Made by a program: the position numbers and the translations under genes. 35,000 nucleotides of DNA from Chara braunii. Its lineage: Eukaryota > Streptophyta > Charophyceae > Charales > Characeae. Below the pieces are notes generated by a model. The model was given only the letters and a program-made list of their open reading frames with translations, did not search any database and was not told where the DNA came from. Shown piece by piece: positions 18,475 to 27,414 of this stretch. Location: the NCBI GenBank assembly GCA_003427395.1, contig BFEA01000934.1:14871-49870 (forward strand), read 5' to 3'. Position 1 is the stretch's first letter. Each line of letters opens with the position of its first letter.

Positions 18475-18541
18475 TTTGGATTCGAACTTGGGTATGAATT
18501 TCAACAGTTCGTGGGTGTACCAGCTGAGTTTTGAGCCCAAT
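18475..18541 (-). repeat. tRNA-like segment (A and B boxes), minus strand
   Basis: On the minus strand the order is gggctcaa, then aactcagctggtac (A-box-like), then gaactgttgaaattcatacc, then agttcgaatcc (a clean B box at 18478-18488 on the plus strand). It is the same family as 18805-18880 and 21792-21857. Confidence 0.65.
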
Positions 18542-18804
18542 TGGTACCTTTGAACCTTCTCTCCCTCCTTGCCAGGCAAAGAATCCAAAAGGAGCAAAAC
18601 CCCTTTCTGGTCCCTTTTTCTTTCGGCTCTCTGAGCGTACTCGCACTAGGGACTTTTCTGGATGTATCTGACTGTGATGACGGCCAGTATTAGGACTTTT
18701 CTGGATGTATCTCTGGCTGTATCTGACTGTGACGACTTCCAGCCCTGGGTGTATCTGTATCTGGCCGCAATCAAGTCGAGAGGTAAGTCCGAAAGGTCCT
18801 AGAC

Positions 18805-18880
18805 ACCAACGAGCCCAGCTCAGTTGGTACACCCATGAACTGTTGAAATACAGACCCATGTTCAAATCCTGCTTTGGACC
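18805..18880 (+). repeat. tRNA-like segment (A and B boxes), plus strand
   Basis: cccagctcagttggtacacc, then gaactgttgaaatacagacc, then gttcaaatcc. A box at 18817-18827 and B box at 18860-18869. The GAA triplet again sits at the anticodon position. Not a canonical tRNA, because the stems do not close. Confidence 0.65.
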
Positions 18881-19019
18881 TTGATGAATGGAATAAATCA
18901 TTCTGAATTACCAAGGGCTGGTCCGATCAATGAAGATATCCCAATGCCGTCGCCTGTTTAGAAAAGGAATAAGAGAGAAAAGGAGGTCATAGTCTGAGGG
19001 GGAGATACCACCGGCAAAA

Positions 19020-19166
19020 GAGATTGGAATAAGTGTCGGAATCTGGACGTGTTTGTGGAGAGGTGCAAAAACTGTAATTGATCTGCTTTTCTGCATCTCT
19101 GTGTGGAACACGGCCTGATTCAGACACTTAGTCCAATTCTCTTTGCCAGTGGGATCTGGCCCTGAG
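19020..19166. mobile_element. Fold-back element, gaggtcccactagc family, founder of tandem array
   Basis: The left arm gagattggaataagtgtcgg pairs with the right arm ctgattcagacacttagtcc and its following aattctc. The middle ctgcatctctgtgtggaaca matches relatives. The tandem units to its right repeat only its central and right part. Confidence 0.75.
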
Positions 19167-19672
19167 TATGTTCTTTTCGTTTCTGAAAATGCCCACTCGT
19201 AGGGCGTGGTGGCGGCGCAAACTGTAATTGATCTGCTTTTCTGCATCTATGTGTGGAACACGTCCTGATTCAGACACTTAGTCCAATCCTCTTTGCCAGT
19301 GGGATCTGGCCCTGAGTATGTTCTTTTTGTTTCTGAAAATGCCCACTCGTAGGGCGCGGTGGCGGCGCAAACTGTAATTGATCTGCTTTTCTGCATCTCT
19401 GTGTGGAACACGGCCTGATTCAGACACTTAGTCCAGTTCTCTTTGCCAGTGGGATCTGGCCCTGAGTATGTTCTTTTCGTTTCTGAAAATACCACTCGTC
19501 GTAGGGCGCGGTGGTGGCGCAAACTGTAATTGATCTGCTTTTCGGCATTTCTGTGTGGAACACGTCCTGATTCAGACAGTCCAATCCTCTTTGCCAGTGG
19601 GATCTGGCCCTGAGTATGTTCTTTTTGTTTCTGAAAATGCCCACTCGTAGGGCGCGGTGGCGGCGCAACAAT
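19067..19672. repeat. Tandem array, unit about 150 bp, four copies
   Basis: The junction phrase ctgagtatgttctttt..ttt starts at 19163, 19313, 19463 and 19611 (spacing 150, 150, 148). Each unit reads gcaaactgtaattgatctgc through tttgccagtgggatctggcc and ends cactcgtagggcg.ggtggcg. The units are very similar, so amplification is recent. The period being divisible by three in two of the three steps leaves long open frames on the minus strand that repeat a peptide. I treat these as artefacts. Confidence 0.9.
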
Positions 19673-20230
19673 GTCCGGTGTTGCACGGAAAAAAACAACC
19701 GCCTGGCGTAGTAGCTGTGTGACAATGTCCAGTGTCGTAACTGTGCGACAATGTCCCAGTGTTCCACAGACAAAGGGCCCGGCTCCAGCACTCACCACAT
19801 GCACGAAAGACAGAAAAAATGGCCACGTAAAGAGATCTCCATGTTCTAGAGGAAGATCCATTCTCATTTTGCACATTTGGTGCGCTGTGGAGGGCAAGGC
19901 CCAAGATCATCTGCCGTAGTAACAGTGTGAAAATGTCCAGTGTCGCACAGGAAAAATGGCCTGGTGTACTATCTGTGTGATAGAGTTCGCCCGGCGTACT
20001 GTCTGTGTGGAGTCCAGCATTCGCTTGGAAAGAATAGCCTGTCGTAGTAGCTGTGCAACAATGGGCCACACTCCACTGCAATCGCCTGGCGTACTATCTG
20101 TGTGATAGAGTTTGCCTGGCGTACTATCTGTGTGATAGAGTTTGCCTGGCATACTATCTGTGTGATAGAGTTCAGCGTTCACACGGAAAGAATAGCCTGG
20201 TGCAGTAGCTGCGCAACAATGGGCCGCACT
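19673..20230. repeat. Complex minisatellite including three exact 30-bp units
   Basis: A motif family, gcctggcgta.ta.ctgtgtga.a, recurs throughout. At 20084-20173 it becomes three head-to-tail 30-base units (gcctggcgtactatctgtgt plus gatagagttt). Older copies at about 19700-19760 and 19960-20060 alternate with caatgtccagtgt phrases. A fold-back element (19775-19902) interrupts the block. Confidence 0.8.
19775..19902. mobile_element. Fold-back element, gggcctcgctccac family
   Basis: The left end gggcccggctccagcactca pairs with the right end ggtgcgctgtggagggcaag. The interior phrase ttctcattttgcacatttgg is shared with 11643-11747 and 20611-20734. Confidence 0.7.
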
Positions 20231-20610
20231 CCACTACACAACACTCTACGAGTATCTGGAGCTCATAATCGTGCGGGTACATTAGAAATGTCAGACTGCT
20301 CTTGATGCACCTGGTCCAGAAAGGCGTTCAAATGCATTTAGAACGTTGAGTGTTGGAGCGAGGCCCAATTTCCAGTGTTGCACAGAAAGGATGTCCTCAC
20401 AAACTTTTCTGACGGAAAGGGAGGAAAGGATAAGGATGATTGTCTGACAGGCACAGATCTTGGAAAGGATAAGGATGATTGTGTGATAGGCACAGATCTC
20501 TGACTCCCTCCACTAACTTCCACAGAGTGAGCAGACGGGGAGGTTTTTTTTTTTTTAAAATGCTTAGCTATCATCCATGAATAATTAGCTGTGAAGTTAG
20601 TAGAGAGTTA

Positions 20611-20734
20611 GGGCCTTGCTCCGCTACTCTCCAGATGCACAAAAGACGAAAAATATGGCGGTGTATATTCCCATGTTCGACGGGAAGATTCATTCTCATT
20701 TTGCACATTTGGTGGTGAGTTGTGGAGCGAGGCC
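20611..20734. mobile_element. Fold-back element, gggcctcgctccac family, best preserved
   Basis: The end gggccttgctccgctactct is the inverted partner of gagttgtggagcgaggccc, giving about 30-base arms and a 124-bp element. The interior contains atggcggtgta and ccatgttcgacgggaagatt. A further end fragment (gcacatttgg.gaagcgaggcccc) follows at about 20775-20795. Confidence 0.8.
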
Positions 20735-21148
20735 CCTGCTGCCTGCAACCAATACCCATTCACTCTCATTTTGCACATTTGGCGAAGCGAGGCCCCTGGT
20801 GCCTGCAACCACTGTCCGGTCGGGTCACCCCCGTTGGGATGACAGGAGGGTGACAGTCGTGAGTGGTAGACACTGGGATAGGATTGTGGGAGTAGGGGTG
20901 CACCAGGGAGAAATGATGAGAGTGGGTGGCGGGAGGGAGTCTCGTAAGGAATGGGACCGTCTGTTGCCCATCCGGGTAACCTAATGGCCGATTAGGGAAG
21001 GTGACTGTCATAGTCTGGCCTCCAACATTTACAACAACCTGGACTTCCTTAAAAAAAAAAAAAGAAGGAAAAAAAAAAAAAAAACGGAAGGCAATGATAA
21101 GGGAAAGACACACCCCTGTTTTTTTCCCCTTTTTTTCCCTTCTGCTTC

Positions 21149-21249
21149 AATTTGGACCATTTCTGGAGTCATGCATATCATCCTTGTGCAGGGGCCATGT
21201 TTATCTTCTCTGTATCGTTCCTATTTTAATGGATGTCCTGAAGGGCTGC
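21149..21249 (-). pseudogene. U6 snRNA-like, full-length, AGC triad altered
   Basis: The minus strand matches plant-type U6 over its full length of about 101 bases, with roughly a dozen changes. Recognisable parts are the 5' stem (cccttcaggacatcc), aggaacgatacagagaagat with an intact ACAGAGA box, catggcccctgc, caaggatgat and agaaatggtccaaatt. The catalytic region reads gataaacatgg instead of gattagcatgg, destroying the AGC triad needed for splicing. The 3' end lacks the T-run terminator (ttgaagc instead). No upstream USE or TATA pair at plant U6 spacing was identified. Probably a retropseudogene or dead gene copy. Confidence 0.85.
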
Positions 21250-21539
21250 CTTAATAGAGGTATGGTCTGTGAACTGACCGGCCACATGCAATTCGAAAAT
21301 ATATTTGATTGTATTCGTCTAGTTCCATCATCTGGATTTTTTTTTTTTTTTTTTTTTTTTCAAAAGCCCAGAGTGTTGTAGAGGCCGGTTACTAGGCACA
21401 CATTGATCGCCAGGAGCGGTCAGCCATGGTTGTCCTGAAGGAACGAGGCTACCTTCCCATCCCACCCTCACGTAAATACTCCAAGCGCACCCCCTATCTC
21501 TACTATCCTACCTCAGTGTGACCAACACTCAGGACCATT

Positions 21540-21690
21540 AGCCCAAACTTAGCTCTGTACTTCAACAATTCATGGATGGACCAACTGAGCTACCGTCTTC
21601 ACCCGAATTGAACACCCAGTCATTATTGCTGCTTTTGGACTCAAGTTGTGCCATACAAGACTGTAATGACCGGGCCTGTGCCCCACTTGA
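21540..21690 (-). mobile_element. Hairpin fused to tRNA-like segment, diverged copy
   Basis: On the minus strand a hairpin arm (gggtgttcaattcgggtgaa) ends gaagacggtagctcagttgg. The arm therefore ends inside the A box, as at 18101. A tRNA-like tail follows (attgttgaagtacagagct..aagtttggg). The other hairpin arm is decayed (actgtaatgaccgggcctgt, 21660-21680). Confidence 0.75.
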
Positions 21691-21791
21691 GGAGGTGTTA
21701 CTTCCTTTTATTAATGATGCACGGCAGCCTTGAGATATCATCATCGAACTGACTGGCCCCAGGTGACTCAGAGTTTTATTTCATGTCATTC

Positions 21792-21857
21792 GTTTGGATT
21801 CGAACTTGGATCTGTATTTCAACAGTTTATGTGTGTACCAACTGAGCTAGGCCCGTT
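21792..21857 (-). repeat. tRNA-like segment with consensus A and B boxes
   Basis: On the minus strand: ccaacgggcctagctcagtt, gg, tacacacataaactgttgaa, atacagatcc, aagttcgaatcc. Both the A box (tagctcagttgg) and the B box (gttcgaatcc) fit the tRNA consensus. This is the cleanest member of the family in the window. The acceptor stem does not pair. Confidence 0.7.
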
Positions 21858-21869
21858 GGTAGGCCGTTT

Positions 21870-22140
21870 CCTACTTATTTCGAGTATTCAATGGGTCACT
21901 GCCATCCGATCTCAAAATCTCACGGCCGCAGTACAACATTGAACACCCAGTCATCATTGCTGCTTGTGCTGGGCCTGTGCCCCACTTGAGGAGGTTTAAG
22001 TCTAGTTTAGAGTATTCAACGGGTCCCTGTCATCCGATCTCAAAATCTCACGGCTGCAGTACCACATCGAAAAATACTCGAAACCGGAACTAAACCTCCC
22101 CAAGTGGGTCACGGGCCCGGGCTTTCTATCCGGGTGGAGA
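21870..22140. repeat. Duplicated segment with decayed hairpin arms
   Basis: The phrase gagtattcaa.gggtc.ctg, continuing ccatccgatctcaaaatctc, occurs at about 21879-21930 and again at 22011-22060. Between them is gaacacccagtcatcattgc and cctgtgccccacttgaggag, a deletion derivative of the 21592-21690 hairpin. The right end (ctttctatccgggtggagat) is another decayed arm. Confidence 0.6.
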
Positions 22141-22559
22141 TGGTAGGCTCGTGGTGGCTTATTTGTTTTTGTCTGAGGTGGAACAAGACTCCCCGCCTTT
22201 GTCTACGGCCCTGGCCACACAGCCCATAAATGATAAAAAAGTGAGTGCATGTACCTGTGGCAGGTGGCAAGATACATTTGTTGTAATTTATAGTGGTATT
22301 TTTTCGGTTTTCACATGGTGTGTGGTGAGGCCCTAAGCGCTGTTGTGCAGTGGGTGGGGCGATGTACAGGCAGGTCGGTTGATATGGAATATACAACCAG
22401 TGGACTGTGCTAGTCCCTGCCCAAACACACCTCCCCATCATCCCGAATGTATACAGGCTCTATCCTGGCCAAATACAGGCATATGATACATGCTCTTTCC
22501 TAGCCAAATACATCCATGTAATACGGGAGAGATGTTGGGGGGAATAATGTAGGTACCCA

Positions 22560-23326
22560 GGCTACCAGAGCGGCCCGGGACCACTTGCCCGGCTGGGCCA
22601 AAAAAAAGATTAAAAATTAAAAATTAAAAATTAAATTTTAATCTAGGCTACCAGCCGGGCCGCCCGGGTCCCGGGTGGCCAGCCCGTGCAACGAGGTCCC
22701 AGCAAAAAAAAAAAAAAAAAAAAAAATCCAAAAAATCCGAAAAAAAACTATGTTATGCAGAAAAATAAACTGAACAACTTTTGCCTCAGGGTCACATCGA
22801 AATTCTTCACCAAAATTAAAATAAAAAATAAAAATTAAAAAAATATATACTCCGACGAAACAGTTTGTCACAGCCCCTCGTTTGTTGTATCGTCAAATAG
22901 AACTGCCCGGTAAACCGTAGGCAGAGAGGGAGAAGAGGACAACAAACGAGGGGCTGTGACAAACTGTTTCGTCGGAGTTTCACCGACTCATCAGGAGGCT
23001 GAACCCTCAACAGTCTGCAGAATCCCCTCACTGACTACACTGTAAATGATAATCTACCTTATATTTTTTTTTTTGGCCGGGCCGGGCAAGTGACCCCGGG
23101 CCACTCTGGTAGCCTAGATTTTAATTTAATTTTTAATTTGAGTTTGGTAAAGAATTTCGATGTGACCCTGCGGGCAAAAGTTGTTCAGTTTATTTTTCTG
23201 CATAACATGTTTTTTTTTTTCCGGATTTTTTTAGTTTTCTTTGCTTTTTCGCTGAGACCTTCCCTGGTCCTTGCACGGCCGGGCCGCCCAGGAAAACCGG
23301 GTGACCCGGGTAGCCCGGCTGGTAGG
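22560..23326. repeat. Large interlocked inverted repeat
   Basis: Three GC- or AT-rich blocks occur in both orientations: X1 22560-22599 with 23075-23114 (ggctaccagag.ggcccggg); X2 22645-22703 with about 23250-23326 (gctaccagccgggccgcccg); X3 22751-22817 with 23143-23206 (gttatgcagaaaaataaact). The left order is X1-X2-X3 and the right order is X1'-X3'-X2', so this is not a simple palindrome but two overlapping inverted structures. No coding frame is credible inside. Confidence 0.85.
22850..22977. repeat. Perfect 39-bp inverted repeat with 50-base loop
   Basis: 22850-22888 and 22939-22977 are exact inverted complements (start ctccgacgaaacagtttgtc). Perfect pairing contrasts with the diverged outer arms, so this part is younger or conserved. 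The loop (tagaactgcccggtaaaccg, tagg, cagagaggg) reappears inverted at about 23511-23560 and partly at about 12945-12980. Confidence 0.95.
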
Positions 23327-23395
23327 ATAGGTAGGTATATATTAAAAAAGGAGTTTGCCGGCTCTCGAGGGACCGTACTGGCCCTATTCTGGGGT

Positions 23396-23505
23396 GAGGT
23401 CTCACTAGCAAAGAGGATTGGATTTGACACCTGAACCTGGTCGTTTCTTGTGGAGGTGTGCAGAAATTCGTGATTGACCTGTTTTCTGCGTCTTTGCATA
23501 AAACA
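23396..23505. mobile_element. Truncated fold-back element, gaggtcccactagc family
   Basis: The left arm gaggtctcactagcaaagag, then gattggatttgacacctgaa, matches 14718 onward, and the middle gcagaaattcgtgattgacc matches too. After aaaacacctct the sequence switches to an inverted copy of the loop region of the 22850 hairpin. It is therefore a chimera or a nested insertion. Confidence 0.7.
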
Positions 23506-23674
23506 CCTCTCTCCTTTTCTCCCTCTCTGCCTACGGCTCACTGGGCAGTTCTCTATGATGATATATGTATTCATCTTTCACGATGACGGTTTCTCTGCCT
23601 CTCTATGTATGTTCAGCCTCCTGATGCTTCAACGAACCAGCCTGTCACAACCCCGTTTCTTTGCATAAAACACC

Positions 23675-24340
23675 TCTTTTTAAAGCGAGTAAAGGAAGGT
23701 GCTATGATCCTGGCCAATTTCGAAGTACACATTCAAGTAAAAGTACAATGCTGTCCAATTGCAGAAAGAAATGAATGAACTTGAGAGGAGAGAGGGAAAG
23801 AAGCAGAAGAAGATGAAAGAAAGAGGAAGAAGAAGATGTACATCAGCAAAGACCAATGATAATTCCCTTCTTCTTCGCCAACCACTCTCCTCCTCCTTTT
23901 CTCCTCCCCTCTTATTCACACGATAAATAATAATAATAATGTTGAATGGCTGAACCAGAATCAATGTTCGAGTCCCTCTTCTACTGCAGGTATCACATGA
24001 GGTACACCATAGCCATGGCCACCCTTCTTCCTTCCTCCTCAAAGGCTGAGGCTATGGTCAACTACCAGGGCCTTGCCCTGCTGGGCAAAGGAAAACAAAA
24101 AGCAGCTATGCCTGCTCCTGCTCAGGCCCCCATGCCTGACTCTGCCGCGAAGCTTCTTGGTGCAGCTCCACCCCAGTGGGGCCTTCCAGATGCAGCGTCC
24201 ACCAAGGTGATGAAGATGGCATCCTCCATGGCCAGGTTACCTCTGGTGCTCTCCCTCTTCCTGGTCCTTGTCTCCCTCCTCCTCCAGCCTGTGCTCCTCC
24301 ACCATCGCCGCGGTGGAGAGCTGGGCGCTCTGTCCTCCCC
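23675..24340. other. Region without a recognised gene
   Basis: A purine-rich run (23785-23845) and an AAT-repeat (23922-23940) are present. Open frames at 23946-24419 (plus) and 24122-24511 (minus) overlap on opposite strands. Only the short nad4L-like part of the minus frame is recognisable. Confidence 0.5.
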
Positions 24341-24349
24341 AGCAGCGCT

Positions 24350-24424
24350 GACAAGAATAGCAAGCCCAGTAGCAGATTCTGCAGCAGCTACAGTTAATAC
24401 GAATAAAGCAAACAATTGACCCAT
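24350..24424 (-). pseudogene. nad4L: Fragment of mitochondrial nad4L (NADH dehydrogenase subunit 4L)
   Basis: On the minus strand 25 codons read MGQLFALFVLTVAAAES followed by ATGLAILV. This is the conserved second half of mitochondrial ND4L, a small membrane subunit of respiratory complex I, where the family has ..MGQxFALxVxTVAAAESAIGLAI. Codons are A/T-ending, unlike the GC-rich flanks. The match stops sharply on both sides. Upstream is cctctccaaggcag directly before ATG, which looks like a splice acceptor. Downstream the frame continues as SAAGEDRAPSSPP, which is not ND4L. The first about 55 and last about 19 residues of ND4L are missing. The likeliest origin is a nuclear insertion of mitochondrial DNA (NUMT). 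An exon of a nuclear-transferred gene is a less likely alternative. Confidence 0.7.
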
Positions 24425-25224
24425 CTGCCTTGGAGAGGATTCAAACGTCCATACTCCAAGCAGCGTTGCTCCAGCCAGCGCTCCAAGCAGTGCATCGCCA
24501 AACTTGCACACCGAAGAATGAGGAGGAGCACTTCGCTCCTCCTGGAGATATAGTGGCGTGCTTGCCTCTTGGGCGGTGACTTCCTAGGCCGCGCGGCCTC
24601 CAAGCAACCGGTACCTTCTCCCTTTCGAAGGGAAACATCATTGCAGACTCTGATATTGCCCGTACAGGCCCTAGACTCAGACTGGTTGGACTGGTACCCG
24701 ACTAGACTTAGCCTACAACTACTGGCCCTCTAAAAATGCCAACTTTTGTCTTCTTCTGCTCGGTCTCGAGTACCCGGCGCACATCTTGCTCTGCTTGGTG
24801 TGGTACCGGCCTACCTGCTACCTGAGTGTTTTTTCCACTGCTCTACGTGTCGCGGGTCTCTTTCCCTGCCACTTGAGTGTTTTCCCCGCTGCAGCCCTCA
24901 ATTTAACGGCCACAGGTAGGTACCGGCCCTTTGGGCCTTCCGAATGAACAAATGCCCTTGTGGGTCACACACACACTCAAGTTGAGAAGCACTCAGACAG
25001 GCATGCAGACCAGCAAGCACGCGCACAGACAGACTTAGAAAACTCAGCAGCAAGCGGGAAACTCAGGCAAAGCATACATTCCATGGTGAAAACTCAGAAA
25101 TCAGCTGTGTGTCTCGGTCTGTGTTTGGCAGGTCCTAACAAAGGACAAGAAATGGGGGACTGTGACACTGTTTCAGGGAGGCCGAAGCCTCTACAGTCTG
25201 TGGAGTCCCCTAACCAATGCTACT
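24425..25224. other. Gene-free stretch
   Basis: No supported reading frame. A repeated phrase (cctgctacctgagtgttttt at about 24812, and ctgccacttgagtgttttc at about 24865) and a CA-rich stretch (24965-25030) are all I see. Confidence 0.4.
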
Positions 25225-25600
25225 GGAAGTCCTAAACCACCAGTACACGGCCCCAGCCCTCAGAAAATGAACTCGTCCCCACCGGCGAAAAGTTTTGGGC
25301 TTTTCAGGGCTAGGGCAACCGGACCAAAATGGCTGGCGCTGCCAGCCGAAACAAAAGAAAAACACCACGCTGGCACTTCAGCAAGTTTCGGTGTGGAGGG
25401 GGCGTGTCGGTTTTGCGAAATAGCCCTGGGTGAACCACCAGTACATCGGAGGCCCTTTTGTATGAGGTGGATTCCCCCTGCACACCAGGCTTTGTCGAAA
25501 TGCCAGCGCGGTGTTTTTGTTTTTGTTTTGGCTGGCGCCACCAGCCATTTTGATCGGTTTGCCCTGAATCTCTGAATTTTTCGGAGAGGGCCTCTCGCTG
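25225..25600. mobile_element. Fold-back element, taaaccaccagtac family
   Basis: The left arm 25305-25380 pairs with the right arm 25496-25571. Matching blocks are aaaatggctgg, gccagcc.aaacaaaa and aaacacc.cgctggca. The starting phrase taaaccaccagtacac (25225) recurs as gaaccaccagtacatcgg inside at about 25430. Related elements lie at 27223-27414 and 28365-28486. Confidence 0.8.
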
Positions 25601-25939
25601 TTCTCAAGTTGCCTGAGGCCATGTTCTGGTGGCTTAAGTCACGTTGTAGTTGAGCATCAACGACGGCCCCACAACTGATACCCTGAGGTGAGCATAGATC
25701 ACTGCCCTGACTGCCGACCAATAGTAAATGTCCTTTTTTGAGAGAAAAAAGAGGAGCTTCCTCTTCCTGCATTACCCTCTTTCCTCTTTTTTGGAGAAAA
25801 TGAGGAGCTTTCTCTTCCTGCACTACCCGCTTTTCCCGACTCACCTCCTATATTAAGATTGTAAGACGAGTGTCCATATCGCGCTTGTGCGTTGTAAGAC
25901 ACAGATGGGAAAGTATGGAGATGCAGATCGCTGACCATT

Positions 25940-27083
25940 GTGAGTTGAAGGACACTACAGCCATGCAGGGGTGGGGTGGATATCATGACCAGAATGGGGC
26001 CACTTTTGTACACCATGCTGACGTGCCATGGCTGTAGTGGTTAAGAAACTCGGCTCTTGAGGCTGAGGTCGCCGGTCCTAATCCGCACGGACGAGGTCCA
26101 AGGCTGATAAAAGTGCAGATTGTACTCTAGCCCGGTAACCAGCCTGGAACTCAGACCAGGATTGTGATGGCCTGTGGGAAAAGCACTCGTGCTGGATGGG
26201 CACATGGTGAGCGAGAACTGCCTGTGTGGGGAATGACTGAGTGTGGTGTTGTGCATTCGTGGGTGTGAGTTGGACTCTACAGCCATGCAGGGGTGGGGTG
26301 GATATCACCAGGCGACATGAATCCACTTTTGTACACCGTGCCATGGCTGCAGTGGTTAAGAAACTCGGTTCTCGAGGCTGAGGTTGCCGGTTCGAATCTG
26401 TGGGGTGATAAAAGTACAGACTGGACTCTAGCCCGGTAACCAGCCTGGAAATCAGACCAGGATTGTGGTGGCCTGTGGGTGAAAGCCCCGTTGGGAAAGC
26501 AGCCGTGCTGGATGGAAGCAGGGTGAGTGAGGACTGTCTGTGTGGAGAATGCCTGAGTGTGGTGTTTGTGTGTGTGTGGGTGGGAGTTGAAGGATGCTAC
26601 AGCCATGCAGGGGTGGGTGGATATCACGACCGGCATGAATCCACTTCTGTACACTGTGCGATGGCTGTAGTGGTTAAGAAAATCAGCTCTTGAGGCTGAG
26701 GTTGCCGGTTCGAATCCGTGCGTGCATGGAGGAGGTCCGAGGCTGATAAAAGTGCAGACTCTACTCTAGCCTGGTAACCAGTTGGAAATCAGAACAGGCT
26801 TGCGGTGGCCCGTGTTGGAAAAGCAGTCGTGCTGGATGGGAGCAGAGTGAGCGAGAACTGCCTGTGTGGTGAATGTCTGATTGTGGTGTTTTGTGTGTGT
26901 GGGTGCGAGTTGAAGGACACTACAGCCATGCAGCGGTGGGGTGGATATCAGGACCGTCATGGATCCACTTTGTACATTGTGCCATGGCTCTAGTGGTTAA
27001 GAAACTCGGCTCTTTAGGCTGAGGTCGCCGGTTTGAAACCGTGCGTGCACGGAGGAGGTCGGAGGCTGATAAAAGCACAGACC
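25940..27083 (+). repeat. Tandem array of a tRNA-derived (SINE-like) unit, 315-323 bp
   Basis: The unit starts near gccatggctgtagtggttaa, passes ctcggctcttgaggctgagg and the B box gccggttcgaatcc, then gctgataaaagtgcagact and gcccggtaaccagcctgga. It ends in acagccatgcaggggtgg and gaatccacttttgtacac. A boxes begin at 26029, 26344, 26662 and 26985, and B boxes at about 26073, 26389, 26707 and 27030. The head resembles a class II (Ser/Leu-like) tRNA D-arm, tggc..agtggttaag. Three complete units are flanked by partial ones. Internal Pol III promoters in tRNA-derived heads are typical of SINEs. The strict head-to-tail arrangement is unusual for retroposed copies and suggests unequal crossing-over or replication of a multimer. 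Confidence 0.8.
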
Positions 27084-27222
27084 TGATGTTTTCATAACGC
27101 ACTTATACCATGCCAAGATTTAGGCTAGAGTACAGACAGACTACACGTGGGACATGCATGAATTCCTGGAGTTCCATGATCGGAGCTTCTATTGACCTAT
27201 GATTTCTAGTGCCCATACTCCT

Positions 27223-27414
27223 TAAACCACCAGTTCCTCGCCCAGCATTTTTTCCCTATGCAGCTGTTAACACGTGGCAAGTTTCGCGGGTCGGCCTGCT
27301 GGGGCAAAATGGCTGGCAGCACCGGCCGAAAGGAGGCCGCGCCGGTCCATTTTTTTTTGGTGCGCAGGGCGTTTCCAGGCTCGGCAAAGGACACGTCACA
27401 GGTACTGGTGGTTT
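27223..27414. mobile_element. Fold-back element, taaaccaccagt family
   Basis: The ends taaaccaccagt (27223) and actggtggttt (to 27414) are inverted copies. The interior gcaaaatggctggcagcacc, then ggccgaaagg, aligns with the core of the 25225 element. It lies 140 bases after the tRNA-derived array. Confidence 0.75.

Noticed and set aside
19247-20182. Minus-strand frames with repeated peptides such as YHTDSTPGKL
   Set aside because: Products of tandem repeats whose periods are divisible by three (150 and 30 bp); no start context and no non-repeat domain.
19020-20240. Alternating repeats as a CRISPR array
   Set aside because: Units are directly tandem at about 150 or 30 bp with no unique spacers.
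23946-24419. 157-codon plus-strand ORF (Ala/Leu/Pro-rich)
   Set aside because: Runs antisense through the nad4L match; no domain seen.
25260-25844. 194-codon minus-strand ORF
   Set aside because: Lies mostly in the fold-back element, with arms giving repeated TPR/KTK phrases; no family match.
26029-26090. Genuine tRNA gene
   Set aside because: A and B boxes are present, but the acceptor stem does not pair and the unit is repeated within a 315-323 bp body.
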